Shown piece by piece: positions 51,001 through 62,000 of a stretch of 64,000 nt of DNA. The stretch's first letter is position 1. Every line of letters begins with the position of its first letter. Location of the stretch: the NCBI GenBank assembly GCA_963402885.1, contig OY727096.1, positions 17,341,820 through 17,405,819 of the forward strand, in the 5' to 3' direction. Under the pieces are notes generated by a model, which was given only the letters and a program-made list of their open reading frames with translations, made no database searches and was not told the DNA's origin. The translations under genes were made by a program, and so were the position numbers. Source of the stretch: Antedon bifida (lineage: Eukaryota; Echinodermata; Crinoidea; Comatulida; Antedonidae).

Positions 51001-51764
51001 TTCAAGCTCACGTGACGTGTCACTCCATTTCCAAAAGTATCAACTGTCAATTTCCCAGTAATGGTGAACTTTCCGGCGATGTCTGGTACTCTTTGTAAGA
51101 CAAAGAACTGGATCGTTCCATTATTTTTGGCAGAGATGAACTCCCAGCTTGTTATTTTCCCGAAACATTTGGATGGAATACCTTCAAGTACGACTATTTC
51201 TCCAACATCTCTTGTTAATATATCAGTATCATTCGACCAGCCAACTGTGTAAGGCTCTTCGCATACTGCGTCTGAAACACAAATAAACATATAAAAGATA
51301 AAAAGTATTTAATTTGCCAAAAAAAAAAACAAAGAAAATGGCAAACATGATTGCAAACTGACATGATCTGTTTTTATGATTTTGTTCGTTTAGTTTTTTA
51401 AAAAAAAAACCTTTAAATAAGGTTTAGACCTAATATGTCTAAGTTATAAAACCTTCTTGCAACCCCTCACCATTTATCGAGGGATGTTTATTGAAAAATA
51501 AATCTAAATTGAACTAATGTGTATACTTACCATCATAAATGGCCGAAGAGACACAACTAAGCATACACAAAATCTTTGGGAAAATAAAAAAAGTATACAG
51601 TAATTATTGTAGGTAAAAAATAGTATAGCAAGTTTTAAAAAAAAATGTCATATTGTTCCATATTAGTTTTGTCTTTTAACAAATTGTCAATAACTACAAT
51701 AATATCAATAATATATATATAAATAATAGATAACTCTTACCTGAAGTAAATTTAATAACCTCAT
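20795..51764 (-). CDS. Polycystin-1-family receptor-channel with WSC, PKD, four F5/8C, REJ, GPS, PLAT (gene A), complete
   Basis: A large surface receptor with a channel-like membrane core. The 48 coding exons in order are 51741-51764, 51531-51573, 50795-51271, 50385-50508, 49432-49637, 48820-48970, 48401-48621, 47788-47951, 46851-47439, 46376-46569, 46020-46155, 45728-45865, 45210-45370, 44887-45033, 44340-44478, 43685-43983, 43422-43560, 43060-43292, 42365-42497, 41912-42156, 41388-41526, 36391-39429, 35853-36015, 35482-35580, 35039-35220, 34752-34943, 34444-34574, 34023-34182, 33570-33736, 33349-33457, 33007-33042, 32634-32765, 32405-32511, 31553-31799, 30651-30776, 28864-28903, 28540-28732, 27752-28060, 27190-27567, 26107-26889, 25641-25876, 25103-25458, 24211-24333, 23480-23764, 22656-22978, 21974-22229, 21388-21657 and 20795-20937. 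Their sum is 12,687 nt, an exact multiple of three (4,228 aa; human PKD1 is about 4,300). The signal peptide is MRLLNLLQILCMLSCVSSA. The WSC domain is about residues 182-291, PKD 667-731, F5/8C 823-1367, PKD-like repeats 1368-2140, REJ about 2140-2750, GAIN/GPS to about 3090, PLAT 3179-3304, and there are 11 membrane segments. Least certain are exons 31, 33 and 36 and the GC donor of exon 43. The natural ligand is unknown. Confidence 0.92.
21016..21177. mobile_element. Palindromic TA-flanked MITE, copy 3 of 7
   Basis: Starts AAGCTCTGTCTTTGCTATCA and ends TTGATAGTGTAGACAGAGCC. The interior has repeated CATATATGGA/ATCACTACCATATTT words. It lies in the last intron of gene A. Confidence 0.85.
21388..22229 (-). 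other. Gene A exons 46-47: S4-S6 and pore
   Basis: Exon 21974-22229 encodes S4 (YYYILGFILFISTIKFLKLL) and S5, then TVESLFSTLL. Exon 21388-21657 continues GKFDFEAM, then RVLGPIFFF, S6 with ILMNMFLTIINEAF, and the post-S6 helix. RVLGPI and LxNMFLxIIN are close to PKD2, so this paralogue keeps a recognisable channel core. At the filter, PKD2's L-G-D reads L-G-K here, with a phase-1 intron exactly between G codon bases 1 and 2. Confidence 0.85.
23277..23443. mobile_element. Palindromic TA-flanked MITE, copy 4 of 7
   Basis: Begins AAGCTCTGTCTACACTATCA. The right end is internally deleted (AAGTTTGACAGAGCAGCTT) and is followed by TA. It sits 36 bp downstream (minus strand) of the gene A exon ending at 23480. 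Confidence 0.85.
27752..28732 (-). other. Gene A exons 37-38: GPS remnant and first membrane segment
   Basis: Exon 28540-28732 ends with YYRSSSDTEWHYTECE. Exon 27752-28060 begins VGKDSTRDTTQCFCYYLAP. Together these give the Cys/Trp skeleton of a GPCR proteolysis site, but the usual H-L-T/S cleavage triplet is replaced by Y-L-A. An RSKRSIEDYGQESEQEE linker follows, then TM1 (VVFTFMTCCLCAYIVIII) and WARKEDKRD. If the GAIN fold forms, self-cleavage at the normal site is unlikely. Confidence 0.8.
28377..28526. mobile_element. Palindromic TA-flanked MITE, copy 5 of 7, with a nested palindrome
   Basis: Ends AAGCTCTGTCTACACATCAA and TTTGATAGTGTAGACAGAGA, with TA flanks. It contains a perfect 34-bp palindrome at 28470-28503. 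It begins only 13 bp after the donor of gene A exon 37. Confidence 0.9.
28796..29007. repeat. Local duplication, copy 1 (contains gene A exon 36)
   Basis: Copy 1 of a ~215-bp local duplication. It contains the 40-nt exon 28864-28903. Copy 2 is at 29230-29450 in the same orientation; shared words include CAACAATGTACAATT and CCTTTTCAGGCTTAGTTAAT. Confidence 0.85.
29230..29450 (-). pseudogene. Decayed duplicate of gene A exon 36
   Basis: The duplicated segment carries an exon-36 relic at about 29306-29341. It is four bases shorter. The acceptor AG has become AA and the donor GT has become TT, so it should not be spliced in. It lies within the same intron as the live copy, upstream in transcript order. 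Confidence 0.7.
29474..30080. mobile_element. piggyBac-type MITE, 607 bp, perfect TIRs
   Basis: Ends are TTAAAGACACCTTCCCTAC and GTAGGGAAGGTGTCTTTAA, exact reverse complements including the TTAA target duplication. There is no transposase. The interior contains AGATCTAATTTAAGATCACA, a GTACGATGTTCGTAC palindrome and TAGGCCTAG-rich text. It lies in a gene A intron. A shorter relative is at 14622-14821. Confidence 0.9.
32236..32371. mobile_element. Palindromic TA-flanked MITE, copy 6 of 7
   Basis: Begins AAGCTCTGTCTACACTACCA, ends GATGTAGACAGGGCTT, flanked by TA. The inner words match the other copies. It lies in the gene A intron between exons 33 and 34. Confidence 0.88.
33046..33075. repeat. 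(ATA)n microsatellite at a splice acceptor
   Basis: About ten TAA repeats run to within three bases of the AG before the 36-nt exon 33007-33042. On the coding strand they form a (TTA)n tract in place of a normal polypyrimidine tract. Confidence 0.85.
36391..39429 (-). other. Gene A exon 22: 3,039-nt exon of PKD-like repeats and the REJ start
   Basis: Encodes residues about 1368-2380 without an intron, while every other exon is below 800 nt. Two canonical PKD domains show YTIDFGDDEKV (about residue 1740) and YTWDFGDSTAV (about 1968), each with a Y/F-GxYxVxVxAxN end. Diverged Ig/PKD-like units lie around them (FTIDFDDGSALC, CYRIDFISELSE). The REJ module starts near residue 2140 (CYLPIVNVSG, LTLYEWKGF). 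Many N-x-S/T sites fit a glycosylated ectodomain. Confidence 0.85.
39597..41345 (-). mobile_element. Penelope-like retroelement, 5'-truncated, with hammerhead-like motif
   Basis: On the minus strand, reverse transcriptase motifs run from about 41340 to 40800: SLYINIPHEEG, GTAMGTKMAPSSANLFMGQF and the catalytic YIDDIFMIW, then SVDFLD. A Cys-rich linker (LCGKSCKTCSL) and a GIY-YIG-type endonuclease region follow to about 40010. The copy is interrupted in several places and lacks the 5' part of the RT domain, so it is dead. At 39750-39776 its 3' end has a hammerhead-like core. It inserted in the gene A intron between exons 21 and 22, in the same orientation as the gene. Confidence 0.88.
41388..45370 (-). 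other. Gene A exons 13-21: four tandem F5/8 type C (discoidin) domains
   Basis: Domain 1 (exons 45210-45370, 44887-45033, 44340-44478) is canonical: C-RNMLGLEF, ARLNNIEGVWSPENGDNEWIQ, GIATQGSS, FFVTYSQSGNVW, GNFD and RFDLLGCG. Domain 2 is 43685-43983 plus 43422-43560, domain 3 is 43060-43292 plus 42365-42497, and domain 4 is 41912-42156 plus 41388-41526. Each ends in a (L/I)GC motif (LLGCK, LIGCK), and domains 2-4 are more diverged. Such domains usually bind carbohydrate or phospholipid. All four modules start and end in phase 1, the pattern expected from exon duplication. Confidence 0.88.
49185..49262. repeat. Polypurine G-rich tract, possible G-quadruplex
   Basis: 78 bases with only two pyrimidines, made of GGA/GAG repeats and then two long G runs (seven or more G each). 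It lies in an intron of gene A; on the coding strand it is a polypyrimidine tract. It can plausibly form a triplex or G-quadruplex. Confidence 0.9.
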
Positions 51765-53034
51765 TTTACAAGTTATTCTTGAGCGTCATGTTGATGAAAC
51801 AAGGAGTGATGTAATGTTTCAATGTTCTGTTACTCTCAAACATAAGAATATAAGCACATGCGCAAACGTAGTTAATTGACCAATCAAATAAGATATGCCG
51901 TCACTACCTTGAATTAGCAGCTAAAGTTTTCATTAGTGAAATAAAAGTATTGTTTGACAAGACACAATGATCTATTCAACTCGTGGAAATATTTTTACTG
52001 ATAGTTTATTCAGTATAATATTGAACGGTTATACACTCTAATTCAATATATAATATTCGACGACATAAACTACGTTCGTTTAATGTACATAATTAAAAAG
52101 ACGATGTTTTATACTTTATCAAAATATTCAAGAATCGTGCTTTTAAAATTTATAGAACAATAAGTTGAATTTTCATTATCTCAAAATGAGAGAATACGTC
52201 AATTTATATGCATCAACATTATTGATTTACGTGGATGTTTTGCAAAAATTACGATATTGATCTTTTTTATTAAAAAAAAAAACAAGAACAATTTATTGAA
52301 AATCGAATCATGGTAGACCTAACCTTTGATCAGCAATTAGTTAAAAACACATTACAATATAAACTAATAATGTAAATTCTGGAATAGTTGCTCCATAATC
52401 TGAGAGAAACTTACTAATTACTTACTAATAAGCGTTTTTAAAGTTTAAATTGTTTGATGCATGAAGTATGAGAGTTTGGTGTCAAGACAAATTTTGCTGT
52501 GTAAAACTATGCCCGTTTTGTTTGCAATATAACTTAAAATGCAGCGAAACCTTTTTAAATATTAGGTCAATGCAATAATACTGTGCAACTACCTTGTGTA
52601 GTTATTGATTTGTCAGATAATCAATACAAGTTTTTTCTAAACAATAATAATAATAATAATAAATAGAGTTTGTTAATTATTATTACAACAAAATGGAATT
52701 AATAATTATACCATGTATACATAACAAGATCAATGACAAACATTTATAAGCCATATCATGTATTATCTAATTTTTCTTTATATATCTACTGGGTTTTTTA
52801 TACTAAAATGTTACATGTTAAAGTAACATAATTTAAAAACCTTACTAACACAATACATAGTTCACCAACAGTGACAAGTCCCGAAACAGTAATGTTCAAA
52901 AGAAAGTACTTTAAAAATGTGTTAGTGTTAATTTATGTTTATAAACACTGTTGTTGCAGGTGTAATCCTGGTATTATAGTGTTTTTATAAATTGTTCCAA
53001 CATAAAGTTTATAAATACAACATTTGATGCCCCA
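51765..53034 (-). promoter_or_regulatory. Gene A promoter region and gene B 3' flank
   Basis: This 1.27-kb spacer separates the tandem paralogues. Near gene A there is a CCAAT box at 51880-51884 (reads ATTGG on the gene strand) and an NRF1-like GCACATGCGCA at 51854-51864, about 90-120 bp before the start codon. No TATA box stands out. The rest is AT-rich with an (AAT)n run at 52645-52663. No poly(A) signal for gene B was identified. Confidence 0.35.
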
Positions 53035-56000
53035 CTAGCAGGTGTAAATCTTGCGACTTCCACTCTTCATAATTCCTAGTTCGTAATATTTTTCCAGTCG
53101 AATAAACTCATTAAGTTTTTCAACCATTTCGTTTAACTTCTGCTGCATAGTGTCACAGTCAGCCTGTATTGGTTCAACACCTAGTAACAGAATAGCTAGT
53201 ATTACATTAAAGAGAGACTCTCAAATGTTATGCAATAACACTAAAAAAAGTGAAGAGGCTAAGAAGAAAATAATAATTGTAATCATTCTATTCTTATAAA
53301 TCCAAAGAAAAATTACTGAAAAATGACAATGCTGTGGGTATCAATGGCTGGATCTCAATGGAGGCACAAAATAAAAAAAGCAAAAAGCTAAATCAAAACG
53401 ATAAAGTAAAACAGACTGAAAAGCAACACTAGCCCTTCATCAGTGCAAGTGAGAGTATGTTTAATTTAACACTACCAACAATAACTATTTAGGAGACACT
53501 CCTAATTAAGGGGACACTTATTTTGGGTCACGGAGGTGTCCCCAATACTGAAATTAAAAAGAGTACATATGTGGCTAATGGGAAAATAAATTCAAACCAT
53601 AAGGCTTACTCTTCATAAACATAATAAAACAATATGAGTAATTCATAAAACCTACCTTCAATGTAAGTGTACCTCCTTCGTACCCTCGCTCGTTTTTCCT
53701 TAAAACCTGTCCAAACTTTGAAATGATTAATCATAAAATCCAACATTTCCAATTCATTATTCAGCCTCTCATTATCAGCTCTTGTTTGTGAAAAAGCCTC
53801 ATTTATTATCGTCAAGAACATGTTCATCAGAATAAACACAATGGTCATCATAAAAGAGAAGAAGAATAATGCTCCCAAAACACGATTCTCTTCTTGCATT
53901 GACAGAAAATCAAATTTACCTATAAAAAACAGAAGTTTTATTTCAATACACTACAACCCTTCTTTTGACAGACAGGTGTCCCTTGAATGAGGTCAATATA
54001 ACACTACAGCCTACCCTTATCCAAGGGAAGGTGTCCCCTTAATAGGGGTTCTACTGTAACACCAGTATTCATGGCAGTAGATCAACATGAATAATGTATT
54101 GAATGTTCAGTACATGATACCCTAAAATTTGTACTTGAGCAGAACTTGAACCCACATCACTAGCCTGGAATCATACCACTAACCAGGGTACGATTCATTC
54201 ATTTCATTAAAGAAAAAAACAGCACACTGTTCATAGCAATGGTGGGGGAGGTGGGAGAATGGAGTTGGAACTTCATAAATTATATGTACTGTAAAAATAT
54301 ACTTTTATGTAATACACTATTGATTTAAGTTGGATATACAGAGTAGTTTTATTATGATCTTTTATTTACAACAAAAAAATTTGATATGAATAAAACATTA
54401 CTATATCCTCTATTGATTTAGGTGGTACTTAGCAGTAATATTATGTGTTAGGTGAAAGAAAAATATTGATGAGTGATTTTATTAGTTTTTCACAAATACA
54501 ATATGATAACATCAAAGCAACAACACACTAATTGCATGTTGCAAAAAAAGTCATATATCATCATGATATTAATAATAATAACTAGACATGAAACTCGTCA
54601 CTTTGACGAGTTAGTTATCCGCACCACGACAAACGCCACGTGCACGTCATACGTTGGAATATTGCACACAGATAAAGATTATGGCATTATATGACAAGAA
54701 CTGAAGAATATGATATGCTGTTAGTGCTGAATTCTGTCAATTTTGTGTCATATAGTATATACATGCAAACAGTATAATCTGTATACATACTACAGTGTAG
54801 AATAGGTGAAATTACGAGACCCGCCATTTATTCCAATTTTTAACATGGCGACGGTATCAAAATGAAACACTTAGATAGCAATTTCAGAAGGAAATTATCT
54901 CAGGAACAACATATTAACGTGTAGAAGAAATTTGAATACGTAAAATATAGATGCGCACCCTTTTAAATGTGATGAACTATTACGCAAAATATGAAAATAC
55001 GACTTTTTTTATTCAACTGGCCATGATGATGACGTCACAACATCCGATTGGCAAAATGTTTACATGAATTCGTATCTACAATCCAATAGCTTCCAGAAAA
55101 CATTTTAATCGTGATTATCACATTTTATTCTTACGAGCTATTACAGATTAAAATTTACTGTAAAGATGAAATTAATGGCCCACGTAATTAAAATTTTTAG
55201 GCATGATGACGTCATAAAAATTAAAATATTTTTATCTCATGCTAAAGAAAGTTGATTGACCTACACAATATATAAATGTAGGAGAAAAAAGAATACAGAT
55301 AAGCGTGATGTGCTCCATTGAATGTGATGAGCAATAACGAAAGAGACAAAAATCCTATATTTTACATTCGTGTGGCCATACGATGACGTCACAATGTTTT
55401 TTATCCTTATCGATGCATGATCCGATATCTACAACTCATCAACTTCTAGATTTTGTAATAAAAATAAACGGTTCACGGTTTACTTTAGAAACTATGACTG
55501 TTTAAAAAAAGACATAATTTTGACGATTTTTTAAGCTTTTTCATAAAAAACGCGCACGAATTGTCTAATTCAACGTGTTCGTATGGCGTTATTTAAATTG
55601 GAAAAGGTCTAAATTGTTTTCAAAATTACTAGGAAAGGCTTGAAAAATATAATTCAAGAGAAAAAATATGTTTTTGCGCGCCCGTGGGAATTTTTGACAT
55701 GCTCAAAATGACAAGAAACGCATAAAAAGTTGATTAGAAATTCATTTTGAAACATGCCATTTTTAATCCGTAGAAAGTTTGCCCCTGATATGACTTAAAT
55801 TTTGTCAAAGTGTCAATACTAAATGACTTTTGGTTTTTAATCTATGATCAATCATTGAAATTCATAAAATTGGGCGTAAGTCACGTTGCGCAACTATGAC
55901 GTCATTCAAAAATAGGAGGTGCACAACTTCACGTAAATGCCCATATGTTGTCAAATGTTATGTTTACACATTTTAGAGAAACGCGACCCACAAAAAGGAA

Positions 56001-59000
56001 GGATGGAAAGAAGAATAATACAGAAAAAAATATTGATCCCATACAATAACAAGGAGTTATCCGCTCTACCAAGCGGATAACTAATAATAATTTTTTTCCG
56101 GAAGTGTGCATAAAATTTATAAATAGCATCAACTTATTATTAAAGAGTTGTGTTTGTAATAATCCTACTTGGAAAAATCAAACTATAGTTACCAAGAAGT
56201 GTTGCAAAGAGCGACTCCAGCGTTGTTAAGTAGCTTGAGTAGTCTTTCAATGTTGAGCCAAAAAGTAGGTACCCACATGATGCGTATGCAGCAAATATGA
56301 TTAGAAACACCATCAGGAAAAGAAGAAGTTCCAACCAGCAACAACTAATAGTGTTGGATAACAAGAGCATACGCCGATTAAACCGCAGTAATTTGAGAAA
56401 CTTAGCAGTAGAGATGAAGAGAATAAATCCAAGAATGTAGTAATACATCTGAAAAAAAATGTCAAATAAGAAAATATTTATTTGCAATAGTAATGTGAGT
56501 AGTGCATTAACAACGTGTTTGTTTCTGTATAGTATCAAAATAAATCAAACTTTTTTACTAACCTGTTCCCAAATTGCAAAATGGTGAAAATTCAAATATT
56601 GTTTGATGTCTTCTTCTCTTAAAGTCTTCAACCGTTTACCAAAAATGTAGCGATTTATATACGCTATCAAAGCTAGAATAGACAACAGCAACACGGCCAA
56701 CTCAATAAGATTGGAAAATTTCTTAAAATATGCCTTTCTTTCTTGCTTGATGGTGGAGTATTCTCTAGCTAGGAACAGCAGTATGAAAAAGCTGAAGACA
56801 ATCTCGCATAAGTTGATGAATAGGCCTAGACCTCCAATGTAGCGATCAAGGAATACACCTTGAAACGAGTAAAATGTCACAGCCCCTGTAAAGAAAATAG
56901 CTTTGTTTCATTCCCTCATTCAACACTTTACAATGTAAATGTTGTGAGGTATGGCATAATGGTATGGGATGTTGGACTAGCATGCGAGAATCATGGGTCT
57001 GAGACTCATCTATGCAATATCACTTACTATTTGCACAGAGTAGGAGACCATCTCCAGATGTGTTACTGTAATCATGCCCCTGTACTGGGCTTTTTGGAAG
57101 AAAAGTCTTTGTCTCGTACAGAAGAGGTCTCCCAGTATCAAGAGGAAATAAATAACAAATTATTTACAAAATTTAAGTTCATGTTCTCTTCTTTATAAAA
57201 CAAATATAAAACATGTATTTACCTCCTGTTGGAGGGAATTCAACAACCATGTTCGATACTCCAAATAAATTTGTTGGTGGATTGTACACAGAAAATTCAA
57301 TAAAGACGGCTCGTGTATGCTGGTCGACCCATTTTGATTTACGCAGGTAGTTGGTTGTTTTCCAGGCTGCTTCGTCCGTGTCACCTAGGTCTGCAATGTA
57401 TCCTCCGCCTCCGTAAATGCCATATACTCCCCAAAGTGGCAAGTTATCCAATTCGTACCAAGTTTTGTATTTCCACAGATTTTCATAATCATTTTTTACT
57501 GTAGGGTCTTAAAGATAAAATAATAAATATTTGTCTTTTCAGCATTTCAAGAAATGTTATGCTGCATTCTGCATTCTGTTTGAAAACAAAAAATGTATTA
57601 AGTACATTATAAATGTTATGATTGACCTTTGGTATTGAGCTGAAATTACATCAGGACACATTACTGTTTGGAAGATGTTCAAGGGGCCATAAGTTCAGAT
57701 ACATTCCAAGCAGGTATGTATTCAAGCAGGGAAATTATTCAAAACAGAGTGAATATTGAATACACATATCACTGGAGACTATTGGAGACTATTGCTGGCT
57801 CGAGGGCTCATTCTAACCAACCACTTATTTTAACAAGGTATTTTTTTCATTTTTATTAGTTATAATAATATATAAATTGCTACAATTATTAATATTTATT
57901 ATTAAACAATCACCAGTTTGATTCAGCAAAATCCAATTCTCTGAGAAGTGTCTGTCTTCTTCAGCTCCAAAGCTGTACGCTGGATTGCATGTTAAACTAA
58001 GTGTTTCAAATTCACTTGGTACATCACAGTAATCTAAAAATTGTAATTAAAGGATGTTAAACAGTACTACCTGACCATGATAATAGGAAACCTTTGAGTT
58101 AGGACTTACTTAAGCTCTGTCTATACAGTACTATCAAACTAGTTTGACAACAAATATAATAGTAATATGACATCACCGTGTCCATATATGACATAACCGT
58201 GTCCATATATTATGAGCATAGCACATTTTTTTGTCACATAAAGTGTAGACAGAGCTTTAGAACATATGAATATTGTGTCAATGAATCAAATGAGGAAGCA
58301 CATGTTTCTGCATGCACACAATGAATTAACATGACATAACTACAGTAGTTGCTAGGTCATCGCAAAGCAAACACACAAATGGCAAGACTCTTACAGTACT
58401 TTGTTATATTGAATTCTACTACAAACCTTCTTGAACTCTGACCTGTCGTAGCCTAGCTGTGCTTAATAAAGACGATGTCCTATCAGCAGCAAGTTGTTCA
58501 ATTTCATATATTTCATTTCTTGTTCCATTAAAGCCTACCCTGGAATACAGTGTTGGTACAAACACCTCATCCATGTAATCCCAAAAATATTCCCGGGAAT
58601 AAATCTAAGAATAAAGTAATGGCGTTTTTTTATTACTAGTATAAACATTTTAATTGATGCTGTTATTATTCCTATCTATTATATAGCGTTGCAGGATATA
58701 CAGCTTATTGTTTGTTTTTTTTTTTTTTCTAATTTTCTCCTTATACTTGCTTGTGTTTTTTACACGAGACAAGAATTAATTCTCTGAATAGGGTGACTCT
58801 ATAATTCACCTCAATAATTTCAAGGGTAATAGAGGTGTCTCCTGAATAGGGGTCTTTTAGATAGGTGTGTTTCCTGAATAAGCGTGTCTCCTAAAAAGAG
58901 GTTCTCTCATAGTTTTGAGGGATGGAGCCTCTATTGCTACTAGACAGGAGAATTCTTATAACTCCCATATCAATTAATTCTTGTGTAGAATCCCAATATA

Positions 59001-62000
59001 ATGCAAATATTATTTGTTACTTTTTCTCTCAGGATGTATCTCATCTGTATTTCAAAGAATACAATGATTGTGTATTGTGTGCATTGTATTAATAAAGGTA
59101 TACCTTATAAAATGGCTTTTTTCCATTGTAGTCAGCATTGATATAACTGGCGGTCATCGACCTCTGTAAACCATTGACACCGCTCCCAATATTACCAAAA
59201 GTAATTATAATCATAATGAGGAGGAATAACAGGTATGTAACAATCTCTTTCAGAATTTTACTCATCTGAATTTCTTTTTGTCTGTAAATTGAGACGAAAA
59301 ATCACATTAATATACTGCAATGTAAAAGGATAAGTGTGTATGTCAAGGTCTATAAGCTATGGTGAAATATTGTTTTCATAAAAATATAAATTGGTTATTG
59401 AGGATGACCCAAAACAGAAAAATTTAACAAGCAAGATGTAAAACAAACATGTAAAATTACAATTTATCCTGAAAAATCACAATATTGAAATCAAAAAGAA
59501 CAAACAAAATAAAAAATGTACAAATTCTATTCCCCTGGACTAACTGAATAATGAATTTAGTTTACCTTTCTTTTTTCAACTCTTCAATCTCATCAGAGTC
59601 AGGCGGTAATGCATTATTTAATGCTTCATCACTCTCGTTTATAACATTCTTGTCTCCTTTGCCATCCTGCTTCTGGTCATGAAGCCAGTCCTCATCTGTC
59701 TTTAGCTCTGGTGATGGGCCATCTTCATCTTTATCTGGGCTTTTGATCACAAGTGAATAGAAAGTCGCCAGAAATATTACCTGAATTTCATGAAAAGACA
59801 AATAATTACTTGAGTAAACAGTAATATATTGTTCATAAGCTGCAGTGAAGAGCTGGGGTACAGTAGAACCACTATATTGCAACATCTTCGAGACACAACA
59901 AATGTTATCTTTTTAATAGGAGTTGGGCTCTGCTGCAATTCCCCTTATTCGTTTCAGAGGAAACTTTTGAATAGAGGTGTAGGTGTTAAAAAATCAACAG
60001 AACAGTGTGGTACAGATATGGTTCTCCTGAAAAGGGGTTCTCTTAAATTTTTTAGGGATGGAGCCTCCTCCTCTACTGCTACTAGACATGAGATTTCTTA
60101 CAACCCCATATCAATTTTACCTTAATTGGCTGTGAAACAAGAATATCTTGAGTAAGTGATACACATATTGACATTAACCACTGCTCTGCTTTCTCAGCTC
60201 CAAAGTTTGCTGCCACCCCAATTGTCAACCACATTGCAATCCCAATAGTGATGAAAGATAAAACCCAACCAACATACAAACACCACCAAGGCAATGGCTT
60301 TCTCTTCTTTGACTTATTGGTCTTTTTGTTCCTCTCAACTTCATTGATGTTAATCACGACACTTGTAAGCTTCGGATCTTGACCACTTATGCCATTGTCA
60401 GGTGCTTTTTCAGGCGATATTTCTTGCTCTACCTTGGTTTTATTGTTCTCACCGTACATGCTCTTCATTCTTTTATGCCTATGACATTTGCGATTGAATG
60501 AAACTGGACGTGATAACCGGAATAACTGCACAATAGCGATGTTGACAGGAAATACCATAAGACTACTAATGACTCCAATTGTAATCTCCATGACGGATAT
60601 TTTAAAAGATCCGATTGCAAACGTTCCGGACTGTGCCGCATCAGGGTCTTCGTCAGTTTGGTACATAAGAATGTTTGCCATCATCGTGCAGAATAAAAGA
60701 GAAAGACAACAAGTTGCTCTTTGACACCGGGTGAATGTGCTCCTTGCCGGGCGGAAGAAGACAGACAACCAGAGATGAGCGTCGCTTAAATTTCGTCGAG
60801 TTTTACTATGGAATAAATGGCCAAAACTAGTGATTTCGCTTATACCAGCTGTCGGGATAACTCGTTCAATCTAAAATAGACATAAAAATAAATTTTAGTA
60901 TAAATCACGATGTTATGATTTCATGTAATTATGTATAACACTGTATAGTAATAGCTCACCTGCATGTCATCGTGTTCTAACGAGAACCATCTATCAATCA
61001 TAAAGTAATAACTCCGATTCGTCTGCAAATCCTTAATAAGTACGCGGCTTAAAAACCACTTAGCGTTCCCGGAATTATCATGCCATATTCGAAGATGTAC
61101 CAGAGTTCCAAGACTACGAGGCACTGCCATTACAAAGGAATCTATGCTGCTTCGTTGGAGTATCAAACGCTTTTTATCTTTGACAGCTCGAATCTCTGTT
61201 TGACCTTGTTCACCGTTCAAAATAAAAAACACATTTGCTGTTGTACCTGACCCAATTCGTACACCGGTAAAAAAAGTAACTTCGTAGTTGTAGTAATCAC
61301 AAGGATTGTTGTCAATCATTGGACAAACACCGGCCTGTAATGAAAAATAATAATTCATACAATTGTACAGAATATAGCACATTTTATGTAAACTAAGGAG
61401 ATTCGAAAAATAGTATATAATGGAAAATCAGCTAGCAACTCATTAAGTATATATTTTTCATTGAAATTGTAAATTTATCTTGCTGACTACAATTCTTTAC
61501 TGTCTGCAATATTATTAAACCAATCCCTATGGACGAACAAGTTGTTTTGTTACACTAGTGTTTCAGCAGGCTCAATGACATATTTCATTCTCAAATTTTA
61601 CAAAAAGAATCTTACTTTAATCATATCTCTTTTATCTTCTTTTCTAGCCCAGAATATCACCACAAAATAAAAGCAGATACAGCTGAGCATAAATGCAAAC
61701 ACTGTAGGGTTCTCTGCCAGTTGGTTTAGGCCTACTGTCAATTCAATTTGGTTAAAAGACACAGCCAGTCCTCCACTGAAGGTTGCTACATCACTCTGCA
61801 AGTCTTCACTGCCCTCTGTGGATCGTCGTCTACGCATTGGTGAAGTCTCATCATATGATGTTTCCGGGGGAATAAGTAGACAGAAGCACTGTGTTTGATC
61901 GACTGTTGTTTTATTTCCAACCTGTTGATCACATAAAACTAAAATGAATCATATCCTATGATACACATGTATATATAAAATAAAGCAATGACGGTAATTA

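Noticed and set aside
55929-56132. 67-aa minus-strand ORF in the gene B intron
   Set aside because: It overlaps the end hairpin of the non-coding element at 54575-56090 and resembles nothing.
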